A stretch of 64,000 bases of DNA from Sitta carolinensis (taxonomy: Eukaryota > Chordata > Aves > Passeriformes > Sittidae), in NCBI GenBank assembly GCA_032173965.1, contig JAVUNC010000019.1, positions 13,632,234 through 13,696,233 on the forward strand, read 5' to 3'. Each line of letters begins with the position of its first letter. Positions within the stretch are counted from its first letter, which is position 1. The translations under genes were made by a program, and so were the position numbers. Below are positions 22,141-33,299 of this stretch, one piece after another. Below the pieces are notes generated by a model. That model made no database searches. It saw nothing but the letters and a program-made list of their open reading frames with translations, and was not told the DNA's origin.

Positions 22141-22638
22141 GCATACATGCACATAAAGTCAGTTAAATTATTCAGAGAATTCAATAAAGCACTGCTTGCC
22201 TGATTGTGTTCGTCCAAATTTGAAAAAAACTGTTGCCTGATTTCTCTTGGTCACAGTCTCTCTCCCTCTCTTTCTCCCCTCAAAAACACTATGGAAAAAA
22301 TGAAGATGTGCAGATGGGCTCTGCAGGTTGCTGTTTAGATATGGCATCAGGAAAAGAAGAGTGTTAGAAACACAGCTGTACGTGAGGCATCCCAACCATC
22401 ATGTTTGGGCTGCCTCTGCATCACTGAAGTGTTGATTACCCATCCTAAGCAGAGCCATATGAGGCCAGAGGAAATGTAGTTAATGGAGAAAAAACTATTG
22501 GCAAATTGCATGCCTTTCAACCTTGCACAATGGGATAAAAGAAATATGGATTAGCGCTGGGGTCAAAGTTTTTATTATGTGAAGTGTTAGATGTGCAAAT
22601 GCCTGAGTTTCCGATGTAAAAAAAAGTGCTAAGTGTAT
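22141..22638. other. Intergenic sequence, nothing recognised
   Basis: Plain sequence with a pyrimidine-rich patch (22255-22280). No gene or mobile element is evident. Confidence 0.5.
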
Positions 22639-22690
22639 AAACACACACACACACAGATGCATATATATATATATATATGCATATACACAC
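22639..22690. repeat. Compound (AC)n-(AT)n microsatellite
   Basis: About eight AC units, GATGC, then about nine AT units, flanked on the right by GCATATACACAC. Confidence 0.9.
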
Positions 22691-22839
22691 AAAATACTTA
22701 TATAAATATTTATTCGTGTCTTTTTGTTTTGCAAAGCTCCCTTCAACATACTCCCAGCTAATTTCTCAGTCTGCATTGCAATTACCTTATAAACTTTTGT
22801 AGTGACTAACACCACATCTATGCTTTTGGCACTCCACGA

Positions 22840-23080
22840 TCAGAAGTTGTTTTAGCAACAGTGGCATATAAAGCAGACACACTATTTGTGAGGCTCAGAG
22901 CCCTTAAAAACCATTCCTTTCTCTCTGGGCTATCGACATTCCTGAGCACTCACGACGCAGCTGCCGAGCCGCTGGACAGCCCACATATGGCTGTGTGCTG
23001 AACAATAGCAACTCGTTGTTGTTCTTGTTATAGGCACCACCATATGTGTTTATTAGAAACAGCAATAAAATGATGACGGG
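22840..23080. promoter_or_regulatory. Regulatory-looking block with inverted CATATG/SOX arms
   Basis: CACATATGG (22982-22990) is matched in inverse by CCATATGTG (23040-23048). The arms extend imperfectly to about 15-17 bp (GGCTGTGTGC against GCACCACC). In the loop, AACAAT (23001-23006) and TTGTT (23016-23020) form an inverted SOX-like pair. CpGs are locally raised (22948-22970). The block has the texture of a conserved enhancer; no alignment was available. Confidence 0.4.
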
Positions 23081-24297
23081 CTTCTTCAGCTATCCCTGCT
23101 GCTTGGGGAAAAGAAAAGCGAGGGAGAGATAAAATCAGAGAGTCCTCCCCAGCTCTGGGGAGCTGGGCAGTGGGGCAGTGCAGTCCCACTCTTTAGGGAA
23201 GCGTGGGTATTTATTGGTAACATTGCCAAATTACCACTGGTCCTATGAATGAACATTGAACCTAAATTCTGTTTCATTCCCTTTTATTAAAGAACTGCTG
23301 GTAACTCAGAAAAACTGGATTCTGAAAGTGTTGGCATATGGAGTTCTGTTCCAGCAGGGCCCACCTGTGGTCAGCTTGCCAAGTCATGCAGGAGAAACAT
23401 GTCCCCTTTCAAGAGCTTTGGATGAGGACCACACTTGTCATGTACTTCCATCACAGACAGTGTGGGATCACCCTCATCACTGGGCTGCCTTGAAAGTACT
23501 CTCAAATTACAGTAATTTGTGCTGGGAATTCTATGTTTTTCAGATGGAGGGGTTGAGGTGGGCATCAGGAGCCCAGAAACCCGACAGGAATGGTTTAAGG
23601 CAATTTTGACTTCAGTGTAAAGACAAGGGAGTCCTAGGGAAGGGGTGCTCAAAGTCGAATGTAGAGATTAACTAAGACAGCCAGACCAGACATCTGAATC
23701 CTCACATGCTTCAGGTTCTATATTATTTATTTATGCTTACACTATTGGCTATTCTTTAAAGCAAGAAGAGAAAAAAAAGGAAGTTTGTGAGCAAGACCAG
23801 CAGAGTTAGTAATATGATGTATCTGAATATGTAGCATAACACAATTTTGATATCCCTGATTGTTATCAGCTGTATTCAGATACATGGAAATCAATGGGTT
23901 TGAGGGTTTACACCTACAGGGAGATGTGAGCCTCTGCATGCATGATCCATATTGTTCATGTTCAAAGCTTGATATTTTCTTTGATAAATAATAATTTCCT
24001 ACTTGCTTTCTTTTTGAGATCAAAATAAAAAAAACTTGGCCACTGGGGAAAAAAAAAAAAAAAAAAGCAACAAAACACAGCCAGTTTAAAAAATGAGTTT
24101 ACAATGCTGACTTTTATTGATTTTACTGCAATTTACTGCAATCTTCTAGCTATGGTAAGAATGCTATTTCCACTATTACTTGACTTATTTTTTTACTTCC
24201 TACCCATAAAAGTAAACAATTCTAGACAATATTTTACATCCTTGAAAAGTTCCCAAAACAGGATTTTCAACTGAGGCTCCAATTCCCTTGGGTTTTT
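23081..24297. other. Intergenic sequence, nothing recognised
   Basis: Ordinary DNA with an A-run at about 24048-24066. Opposing frames at 23256-23652 have no recognisable domain. Confidence 0.5.
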
Positions 24298-24521
24298 CTT
24301 CCTCCTCTCCTCTCCTCTCCTCTCCTCTCCTCTCCTCCTCTCCTCTCCTCTCCTCTCCTCTCCTCTCCTCCTCCTCCTCTCCTCCCCTCTCCTCTCCTCT
24401 CCCCCTCCCTCTCCTCTCCTCTCTCCCTCTCCTCTCCTCCCCTCTCCTTCCTCTCCTCTCCTCTCCCCTCTCCTCTCCTCTCCCTCCTCTCCTCTCCTCT
24501 CCTCTCCTCTCCTCTCCTCTT
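24298..24521. repeat. (TCCTC)n pentanucleotide array
   Basis: About 220 bp built on TCCTC/CCTCT units with interruptions such as CTCCTCCTC, CCCCTCCC and TCTCCC. The plus strand is almost pure pyrimidine. Open frames across it in several phases (Glu/Arg/Gly-rich on minus, Ser/Pro/Leu-rich on plus) only reflect absence of stop codons in the repeat. Such tracts can form triplex DNA and vary in length. Confidence 0.95.
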
Positions 24522-27464
24522 CTGTAGCACAAATCAATTTTGTGACTATACCAAAACTCTAATGCTAAATTCTGTTATCTTTAATTGCATTCCTAACAGA
24601 CTTAATTGTGCAGTTACTTAAACCTCAGCAAAGTCCCTGCCTTATTTCACATTTGTTCCTAAGTTACTTTTTAAAGGCTATTGTTTTCTCTCTTCAAAAA
24701 TTCAAACTACTTTTTCTTTTGAACGAACCCATCTACTACTTCTCCACTTACAGTTTGGAAATATTCCTGTATCAGTTTATCACAGTTTGATAACTTTGTC
24801 TCGAATGGCTCTTCGTCTTGGCTTATTTTGTCAGAAGAAAATTTTGTTTTTCAGCAAGCACCTTCAATTCTGCTTCCTTTCAGTTATGTCTCCTGAAATA
24901 TTAGCATGTGTATCACAAATAACCTGTTAATAACTCTTGAAGGGATCAACAGTTTATTGTACTTCTTGTTTATTAGCAGTAATCCCCATTCTGTACCTAC
25001 AAAAGACAATCAGGGCTTTGCCATTGAGTGAAATAAAAGCAGGATGAGACCATATGGTTCTTGTTAAACAAGCCTCATCTTCCTATTGTTGACACTTATC
25101 TCCAAAATAAAGTATTTCTGCAGAAAGCATATTCCCATAGTATATTCTCTTTCCAATGGCCAGCTGGTTGCCAGTTTGTTATTTGCACTGCAGTAGACCA
25201 CTTTCATCTATTTCTATTTCAGTCCAAGAACACCATTTGTACATTGTCCAACTTGGAAATGTTAATCTGACACCATTGGTCACGGGCCTTTTAACTTCAA
25301 GTGGCAAACTTCCAGCTAGCTGCCAGTTGAATATTTACATTGGAATGTTTCTTAGCCCAGAAATAAACTATTTGTTTGCCATAAGCATCAGCAACACGCC
25401 AATAATTTCTACAACACATATGTAGAAAGGTACAACCCACTCCACTTTGCTGTCGTCTCCTCAATAACCTCCTAAGTAGCTCCCTGGGGAGATTCTGCTT
25501 GTCTTGAGCCAAGATAAATGCATCTATTTTCCTCTCTGTGCATGTACATAACTTTAATTTACGTTCATGGAAGTTACACATGCATATTAAACAGCGAGAA
25601 GCAGGACCAAAGTTAGGATGGTTAGGCAGGATTCTCACAGCTTCTCCCAAGACCCTGGACTGCCATGAAGGCTGAAACACCTGGAAGACCCCAATACAAA
25701 AATATACAGTTGCTTTGGCATCATCCAAAGCCCCTGCACACAACCATTAGAGCAGCATTGAGGAAAGAGGCAACACTGCATGTGCTTGAATACAGCTTCT
25801 CAGAAAGCAGAGTGGCATGAGTCCCATGGGATTTTGCTTAGGAGTCTGCTATTACTTCCAGTAATACAATTTAGGCTTCCTGAAAGAATATTATACTTTG
25901 AGCTCTTTTCAATGAAGGGAGAAACGGAGGCAGGAAGAAAAAGTTCTGCTTGGTTCTGTGATTAAACTTAAGGAAAGTTACACAGTGGCAACTGTGAGTT
26001 TCATGTACTTGTTTGACTCTGTTAAAATAAAACATTTCCTTTTTACATATTCCTGTGATGACCTACGGATGGAGAGGCTAAGGAAAGACTTTAATAAGTT
26101 CAAAGTGTAAGCTTTATGAATAGAAGCCTCCTCCCTGAAAGAAAAAAGAACAGTGACAGTAATGCCCTGTTCTCCCCTTTGTCTGTCCTATTTAGTCAGA
26201 TAATATGCCCATCAACTTTTGTATTAATTTTTTTGTTCAAAAAAAAAAAAAAAATCAGTTTACAGGAGAATTACTAACTGACCCTACAGAAGTATTTTAC
26301 CAAAATCTCAGAGGACTAACTGAGACATACAACTTATATTATTTCTTAGCACCTACCTGTGCATTTAGCTCAACATTCCCATTCACCTGCACCTCACAAC
26401 TGTAAGGAAAATGAAGGTTGAAATGAAAATACTGGCCAGCATGAAGAGCAGGATCCTGGAAATGCTTGTTATGCGAGCTAAGAGAAGGTGTCCACACTGC
26501 ATCAGGCTGGACTCCCTCCAAGGCTCCCAGCCTCTCCTCCAGAATCCAGAAGGAACACGGAGAATTTTCAGTGTTAGGGACGTGACTTACAAAGTCGTTT
26601 TGCAGCTTAAAGACTCAGATGTTAAAAAAATCCCCTTTGTCATAGAAGTCATGTGTAAGAGGTGCACTACCCACCCACCTACCTGCCTGGACAGAAGAAT
26701 GATAAGAGACACTCCCTGTTGTCAGACACTCCAACACCTTGGGTAAAACACAGCTGTTGTGTGAAACCAAGGACTCCTGTTTCCAATGCTGCAGCCCACT
26801 GGCTCCTGCAGTCAATGTGATTTCTATGCAAGACATAGCAGTCTTAATTCTGACCTTTTTTAAATTCCTACTGCTTGATTTTTTGTACCCTCAGCTTTCC
26901 TTTGGGTGGATGAAACATATACAAGCATGTAACCATCTACTGTGCATCAACATTTTGATAAACGTACATTTTCCTTACCTCACCTAAGGCTCCTCTTACA
27001 ATCAAACGAAGGAGAACAAAATATTTTGACGTCTTGAAATACATTCTCTTTTCCGGGAGAGCAAATAAATAGACCTGACAAAAAATAATGTCATAACAAT
27101 CAGCAACTACAACTTGATCCTTGCTGCTGTAACTTGAAACTTGTAAGAGAAGGTTAAAGTAACCAAAGTCTGAATTCCTGGCCACCATAAAAGCATCTAC
27201 TCCTTTTGTGTTGGGTTTTTCTTTATGGCTAATCCTATTCGGGGCAATCCCTGAGCTCAACACAAAAGCAAAGTACTTCCCCAAAATGATAATGAAAATT
27301 TGACCATCAGAAATTAGTCTTGTTGACTCCAGTCAAGAAATAAGAAACAGGAGCAGGCAGAACTGCAGACTAGAGAGGGTTCTTGGACTCCGAGGGAAGA
27401 AGAAAATCAAACCCCTCTCAGAAGAAATCCCATCAGGGAAACACAAGAGTCTGCAAAAAGGTAA
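24522..27464. other. Intergenic sequence, nothing recognised
   Basis: AT-rich DNA. The longest frame is 148 codons on minus (25297-25743), with no domain that I recognise. A 111-codon plus frame at 26411-26746 is also unsupported. An A-run lies at about 26240-26254. Confidence 0.5.
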
Positions 27465-27575
27465 CAGTCCAGAGAAGAATGATGAGGAAACTCGGGAAGA
27501 ACCCCAGGACACCAGAGAAAAAAGGTTGAGATGTTAAAGAAAGACTCAGAGAACTTAAAAAGAGATGCCTGGGGC
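27465..27575 (+). mobile_element. Possible decayed CR1 LINE fragment
   Basis: AGTCCAGAGAAGAATGATGA and, further on, GAAAGACTCAGAGAACTT resemble the part of the CR1 3' region with the pattern GTCCAGAG.AGAGCAACAA...GAAGA.TGA.AGAACT. The match is short and imperfect, and purine richness could mimic it. Confidence 0.35.
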
Positions 27576-29440
27576 TAATCTTTCCACTGGTTTATTTTTC
27601 CCCCATTTGTTTATTTGCTACAATTCAGATTTTAGAGCAATTAGTAAAATACCATGCAAATATTCCCTGTGTGACTGTACATGAATAACTTTAATTTTGT
27701 TAAACATTTGTCTCATTCCAAAATACATCTGCTGTTTGCATTAAGATAATCTGCTGAAATATTTGGAAGTAAATTACAGTTTTTATAAAATATTTATGAA
27801 ACATCTTCTTATTTGTATAGCAAATGTCTTTGACTATCTCAGCCTGTTTTTTGGCTGGTGTTTGCCTTCCCCAGGAGCATCCGTGCCCTGTTTCAATTAC
27901 AGACTGGGCTAAGTACCATCTTGTGGAAAAGCTCCAATTGGCTGGGAATGGCTCAGTGTACACTCATAACAGGCTGAGGGAGAAGTACTTTATCTGCCAG
28001 CAGCCTATGAGAGAAAATAAAAAAAATCCACACCGAAAACAAAATACAAGGCTGCACAGTGCACAAATTACATGGTTTTGTAGAAATTCTGACATGACAC
28101 CACAGGAGTATGTGTCCCTCCACTCAGATCCTTCTATAAATGCCCTTATGGAGAAACAACAATTAGGCTTGGAGGCTGCTCCCAGTCCTTTCTTGGTGAG
28201 CACACAGCATACAGGGAAGTGAATTAAAACAATTTTTGACTGTTTCATTCTCTCAGGGTTGTCCCAGTCTCTTTCCATGCAGACAAGTCCCAAGAGGTTG
28301 GTTAGTATTGCCACAGTCCAGCTGAGTTTGGGTGTAGTTCTGTTTCCAAGTTTTCAAAGGAGATGTGAAAAATCAGGTCATTTCTTATCTTCCAGCACTG
28401 ACTTTTGGGGTAAGACTACTAATCATAACCCTAAGGGATGGCCCCATGAGGACACAGGGTAGTTGAAGAAAGTGAAGGATAACAAACAACCAGATCTGTG
28501 TGCTACAGGAATTGGAGAATGTTGCTGCTGTACAGTCAGAGACACACCTGCAGTATCTTCAAGCCTGGGTAGATAGAGCTGTTGGAACTCAGGAAATGTA
28601 ATGAAACCCTCCTGAGGTGCAGATAAACCCTAGATCTCTGCCATAGCTTGTTCTATGCAGAATCTGCATTGCTGGCAGCACCCAAAACACTTCATGAAAA
28701 GTAATTCATGTAGCTGCATGGACTGTAGCCATGTGAGCATGCACACATCTGTAAACCTAAAAGTTATGCCTATGTATCCCTTAAAACCTAGTCTAGACAT
28801 CTCAGGAGCTGTCATGGCCCCACAGCTGATGTGTAGCTGAGCTGCGTGCTGTGTAGGAAGTCACCAAGGAGTTTTTGACCCTCCAAACTTCTTGGACTAT
28901 CTGAGACTTTGTGCCCATTCAGTGACTTAGTGTGGATTCCTTGTCCAGACACACAGTGTTTCTGGCTTGGAGGGTTTTGTTCAGTTCAGACATGCTGGCA
29001 GTGGAATTTGGATGTGCAAATCAGATTAGCATCGTGTCTCTTTCACTCCATTCAAAGCTGCTCCATCCCTACTCGACAGGTTAAAATTGAATGTCCATTT
29101 TAAAAGCAAATTAACTGAAGGGAGAAGAAGAGGAAGCCAGAGGCACAGGGGTTTTTGCATTTAGGTGATCTAAATTCTGAATGAAGTAGTTTTGGAAAGA
29201 GATAAGGAGATTGACATTTCAACACCACTTGTCATCTTAACTCACAAATCCCACTTTGGCTTGCTATTAACATTACCTACATGGAGTCCAGCTTTAAAAA
29301 TAATAAAGGGATGTATGACCTGACTCACCCTTCTCTTGCTTGGACCCCACACAGTAGCTATAATGCTGCTTGTTTGGTCACACACTTTATTGGCCCAAGG
29401 ACCCTCAAACTGATGTAAGGGCAGGGAAGCAAGTAGGAGG
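27576..29440. other. Intergenic sequence, nothing recognised
   Basis: No gene is supported. Two opposed frames of 132 and 116 codons (27824-28314) overlap without domain content. The AT-rich part at 27590-27830 is complex and could be regulatory, but I have no specific motif evidence. Confidence 0.5.
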
Positions 29441-29790
29441 GGGTGTATGAGCACGGATCAGCCTCTGATTCTCACAGCAAAACACCAACAGCCTGTGGCT
29501 GTGCAGCCACGTTCAGGCTGCCTCACCAAGGTCTACTGGTGCTGAGCCCTGCCTGCTGTCCCAGCTCCATGGAGCCACGGGCTCTGGCAGGGCCCACACT
29601 GGCAATTGTGAACCCTGCTCAGCTGCAGATGTCCTCTGGCACCGGCAGCAGCACAATAGTGGGCCTGTTGGTAAGCGGGAATTGTTTCCCTGCCACAATA
29701 GGGCTCTGGATGAAATCATCCCCGATACCAGGCAGCCTCGATGTGCCTCCTCTGCTCCCCACCCTGGTTTAGTTGGTAGCGCCTTCCTGC
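29441..29790. other. GC-richer intergenic segment with nested hairpin
   Basis: A 109-codon plus frame (29443-29772) and a 105-codon minus frame overlap here. Neither has a recognisable domain. GTGGCTG (29495-29501) faces CAGCCAC (29504-29510), and CAGCCT (29489-29494) faces AGGCTG (29515-29520), giving a 13-bp nested stem. GGTAAGC at about 29671 is a good donor-like string, but no matching exon can be argued. Confidence 0.4.
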
Positions 29791-30225
29791 TCCCTGTGGG
29801 CCACAAGTCCCTCATAAAATGACAACACAATAAAACAAAATAGTAATGGAATCCATATAAGGCTTGATATCTTCATTGCTTCTAAGAAAAAGTGCCAGGG
29901 GTGCTTCACCTGAGCAGAGGCAGCAGATTCTCAGAACTGGCAAACATTTTTTAGAAGGAAGAAAGAACATTTTTCAATCCCTGGATGCCTGCATCCATCT
30001 CACACATCCTCAGCTGTACACCTCCATAGGAAAAAAGCAGGTAGTTACAGGAAATGAATCCCTGGCTCTGGCAGATATATGTGGAATTAAGCTCACCTTA
30101 ACATCTAGGGGCTGTCTGAGAAGAGAGATGCCTGCTCACAGCCCCATCACAGAGGCTTTGCCAAGGCTGGCCTGCTCCCAGCATCTCCCTTCCTGGTGGC
30201 ATTGGTGACCATCAGGCTCTAGCAG
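29791..30225. other. Intergenic sequence, nothing recognised
   Basis: A 114-codon plus frame (29864-30208) has no recognisable domain. Nothing else is seen. Confidence 0.5.
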
Positions 30226-30460
30226 AACATTTTGTGGTCAGAGTAATTGCATTGTGTTGTCTTAAAACTGCTGAGGCGTGGCCCTAAATAAAACCAGAGC
30301 CTCGGGCTCACTGCAGGCTCGGCAGCCCCCAGCTCCCCATGCATGCAGTCTGATGCATGGCCCAGTCCAACCCTGCTGCCCTGCTTTTATTTTAGTCATA
30401 TGGTTATTAATGAACTTTTAATTGCATAGGGGGAAAAAAGATAAACATATGATTTGGGAC
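30226..30460. promoter_or_regulatory. Regulatory-looking block with inverted CCATGCAT sites
   Basis: GAGGCGTGGCC (KLF/SP-like) is followed by CTAAATAAAA (MEF2-like). A perfect 8-bp inverted pair CCATGCAT (30337-30344) and ATGCATGG (30353-30360) comes next. The segment ends with CATATG, TTAATGA and TTTTAATTGCAT homeodomain-type cores (about 30395-30427). The set is non-repetitive and enhancer-like; this is inference. Confidence 0.4.
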
Positions 30461-32150
30461 AAATACATACATGTCACTCTTCCTCATATCCCTCTGTATT
30501 TTGGTGTCCTAGAACCTAAATGCACCATTTAATTATTTGTGCTCGGCAGTGCCAGAGGAACCTACCATTTATTTATATGGTTAAATCAGCTGCAGATGTG
30601 ACTGTGCTTTTTCCTTCGTTCTTTCTTTCCTTCACTGTTGGCATTTATGGCATGCCCAGGATGTGCCCCCCACCCCCTCATTCAAGGAAGGCATCTGAAA
30701 AGCATTGGGAAAAGGCCTGGTGATCCCTCTCTAGGCCTGTCCACAGGGATGGGCATCCCACATCACTCTCATAGGACTGTGCTATTGTCCTGCTCCAAAG
30801 CAAGGGCTTGACAAATTAAGACCTCAAACACCAGGAACTGAGGGGAAAAGGAAAATTTCCTGTGACCAGGAGAGCTCATTTGGTGAAGGAATTCCTGCAG
30901 CTGAGACCTCACAGCTCACAGCACCTGTGGGCACATGCTGGAGGAACTGAGTGCAGCAGGGAAGGAGAATCATGCTGTTTCCTGAGAAGCCCAAACCAAT
31001 TTTTGTCCCTACTAACAAGCATGCATCTTTTAATTTTTTTTTTGTTTTTGAGCCTATAAGATATTGAAGTGATCTCTGATTTCCATTTTTTGGGGGCAGG
31101 GACTGTATGGATCATCTGTCTAAGCTGGGCTTTGGCAAAACCTACTGCCTGGTTATCATTGTGACTCGCTTGCATCAGCCATGTTTTGTGGTTTGGGTCT
31201 ATCCCTGTGAGATCAGGCTCAGAATTAGCTTTCAGTATTAGCTAGCTGACACGGTGAAGTCAGAGATGCTTGCTTGACTTTCAGAAATGCTATCAATTTT
31301 GGCACTATTTTTCCACCCAGTATCATGTTTCTTTTCTTGAATAGAATTTGCATAAGCAGGGTACCAGCCGCTCCAAGCAGCATGCCAACACTGCCATCAG
31401 AAATCAGGACAATATTGCTCTACCCCTTTTGGCAGGAGAAGACAACCTCTTTCTGCTTTACCTGGAAGACAGTCATCAAGACTAAGTATCCCTGTGAAGA
31501 AACTTAACGCTGCATCCAGAAAATGCACTTCAGATGCTTTTGGCCAGAGACTGGTGTTTCCTAGAACCATTCTAGGGTGCTTAAATGATGTGATAATAAG
31601 TGGAGTGGAAGCATGTAGGAGGTAGGACTCTTAGGAAGTGATGATTTGTTTTTAAACTTCCAAATGTACCTGCAGCTGATGTTCACATGTTGAAACCGTG
31701 TTTGCTGTTGGAGAGCTGGAATGTGAATGGTGCCAGGGGTGTCGGGTGCTGGCTGCACCACCCCTCCAAGGCAGCCCAGACACTTTTCAAAGTCAAACAC
31801 CATCTCTCTAAGGGCATTTATTTCCAAGTACCATTTGTAGAACTCCTCTTGGGGAGGTTGGTCACAACATGACTGACACAGTCTCTTTAAGTTTACCCAT
31901 GTATGAGGAGGATAACTTGGTCGCTCTGATTGGCTTTGCAGCAATTATCCACTAGGAACACTATGTAATCTGGTCCATCTTATATTATGTCAAAAGGTAA
32001 AATATCTATGAAACTGTTTCACCTATACATTTGTATAGATGCAAAGGCACAAGATGTATTTAAATATGTATATTTATTTTATTTTGTTAGTTATCTACAT
32101 TTAGTTTTTTCTTTTCTATGTTTTGTTTTTCTCATAAAAATGCATAGAAA
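30461..32150. other. Intergenic sequence, nothing recognised
   Basis: Plain intergenic DNA. A 127-codon minus frame (31561-31944) has no domain that I recognise. A CT/TTC-rich patch lies at 30611-30633. Confidence 0.5.
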
Positions 32151-32305
32151 GCTGAGCATATATACATATGTATGCATGCATACAAAGGTATAGCATGTAT
32201 GTTTAATAATATGCAGTGTGTCTATAAATAAATATATATACATATATGCATATATGTATATACAGATTTACACAGACATATATAAATGTACGTGCATGTC
32301 TCTAC
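32150..32305. repeat. AT-rich (TATG/CATA)-type simple sequence
   Basis: Interrupted runs of ATAC/ATAT/GCAT with many small palindromes such as ATATATGCATATAT. This is consistent with a decayed dinucleotide/tetranucleotide microsatellite. Confidence 0.6.
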
Positions 32306-32429
32306 CTATCCATATGTATGGGCACATGCTGGGTGCATAAAATGACTGACTACCCAAGCACTATTCCAAGGCACACTGAGTCCCATGATACAGACTATGA
32401 GCCTTCACAACAGCTCCCAGGCTAGACAT

Positions 32430-32760
32430 GCCAGCAAGTCCACTGCGACATAACAGCATTCTCCCTCTTACACATTATGAGCTGCTTTCATTAAAATTCA
32501 ACAAATTTTTAAAGAGGTTTTTTTTTCTGTAGCCTTATTCCTCCCCTGCTCTCAGCAAAGCCATCGTCATCTCTGCCTGGCCGCCAGCTTCTCCTGGGGC
32601 AAGGGCAGCATAACCAAACCATATACGATTATTTGGTATAAAGCACTGATTGCTGGCTTTATTGCCATTGATCTGGCATACCCAGAGGACCTGAAATATT
32701 TCAAAATTATCTCTAAAACCACTTCTTACATCTTATTCCCTAGCAGGCACATTGCAAACA
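32430..32760. promoter_or_regulatory. Regulatory-looking noncoding block
   Basis: Non-repetitive sequence with TTCATTAAAATTC, a facing pair ACCAAA (32613-32618) and TTTGGT (32632-32637), and a GATTGCTGGCTTTATTGCC stretch. It resembles conserved noncoding DNA in texture only. Confidence 0.3.
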
Positions 32761-32874
32761 GCATGCAGGTTCCTCAGCAGTTCACTGAGCCAGCTGAACT
32801 GCATATATTTTTTTTTTGAGTTTTGCATGTATAAAACAGCCTGTCTGCTAGCTGGTGGTGGCCTTGCCCTCTGC

Positions 32875-33005
32875 AGTGTTTTGGCACCTCCCTGGTGTGG
32901 CTATGCTCGCTGAAGGGCCGTGCTCCGGCTGCACGCCTCGCTGCTGGGAAAAGTGCCGGAGGCTGCTGGGGCAGGGTCCCGGCCCGCAGCACTGCAAGCC
33001 ACCAC
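32875..33005. promoter_or_regulatory. Short CpG-enriched segment
   Basis: About eight CpGs occur in roughly 95 bp (32905-33000), well above the surroundings. Frames on both strands cross it without domains. It may be a small unmethylated regulatory site or chance. Confidence 0.25.
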
Positions 33006-33238
33006 AGTGCCATTTTGAATTAAAGTATTTATTCCTGACGTCTTGCAAGAGGGGAAGAAATAAAAAAAAAAGGAAAAGCAAAAGCTGGCCATAATTCAAA
33101 GTCTCTGCAAAGTCACTGGGAATCTTCCAAAAGACTTCAGTGAGAGCAGGATTTGCTCCCCTCATATATACATAAAATTTGTTGTCTTTTGCATATCAAA
33201 GTGGTGAAGCCTCTGTTCTCTTCAGCTATTGCTTGTAA

Positions 33239-33290
33239 GTGCTCTGTGAACAGAGCACAATCTCTAAACAGAGCATAATCTAAACAGAGC
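33239..33290. repeat. Short palindrome plus three AACAGAGC repeats
   Basis: GTGCTCTGT-GA-ACAGAGCAC (33239-33258) is a perfect 9-bp inverted repeat. Its right half begins a series of three AACAGAGC units at 33249, 33267 and 33283. Confidence 0.6.
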
Positions 33291-33299
33291 TCCCCCCCC

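Noticed and set aside
24193..24537. Glu/Arg/Gly-rich and Ser/Pro/Leu-rich frames of 79-114 codons
   Set aside because: They arise from the TCCTC pentanucleotide array and are open in three phases on the minus strand.
25297..25743. 148-codon minus-strand frame
   Set aside because: No recognisable domain and no promoter or splice context.
29665..29680. Good splice-donor string GGTAAGC inside a 109-codon frame
   Set aside because: One donor-like string without acceptor, conserved frame or transcript evidence does not make an exon.
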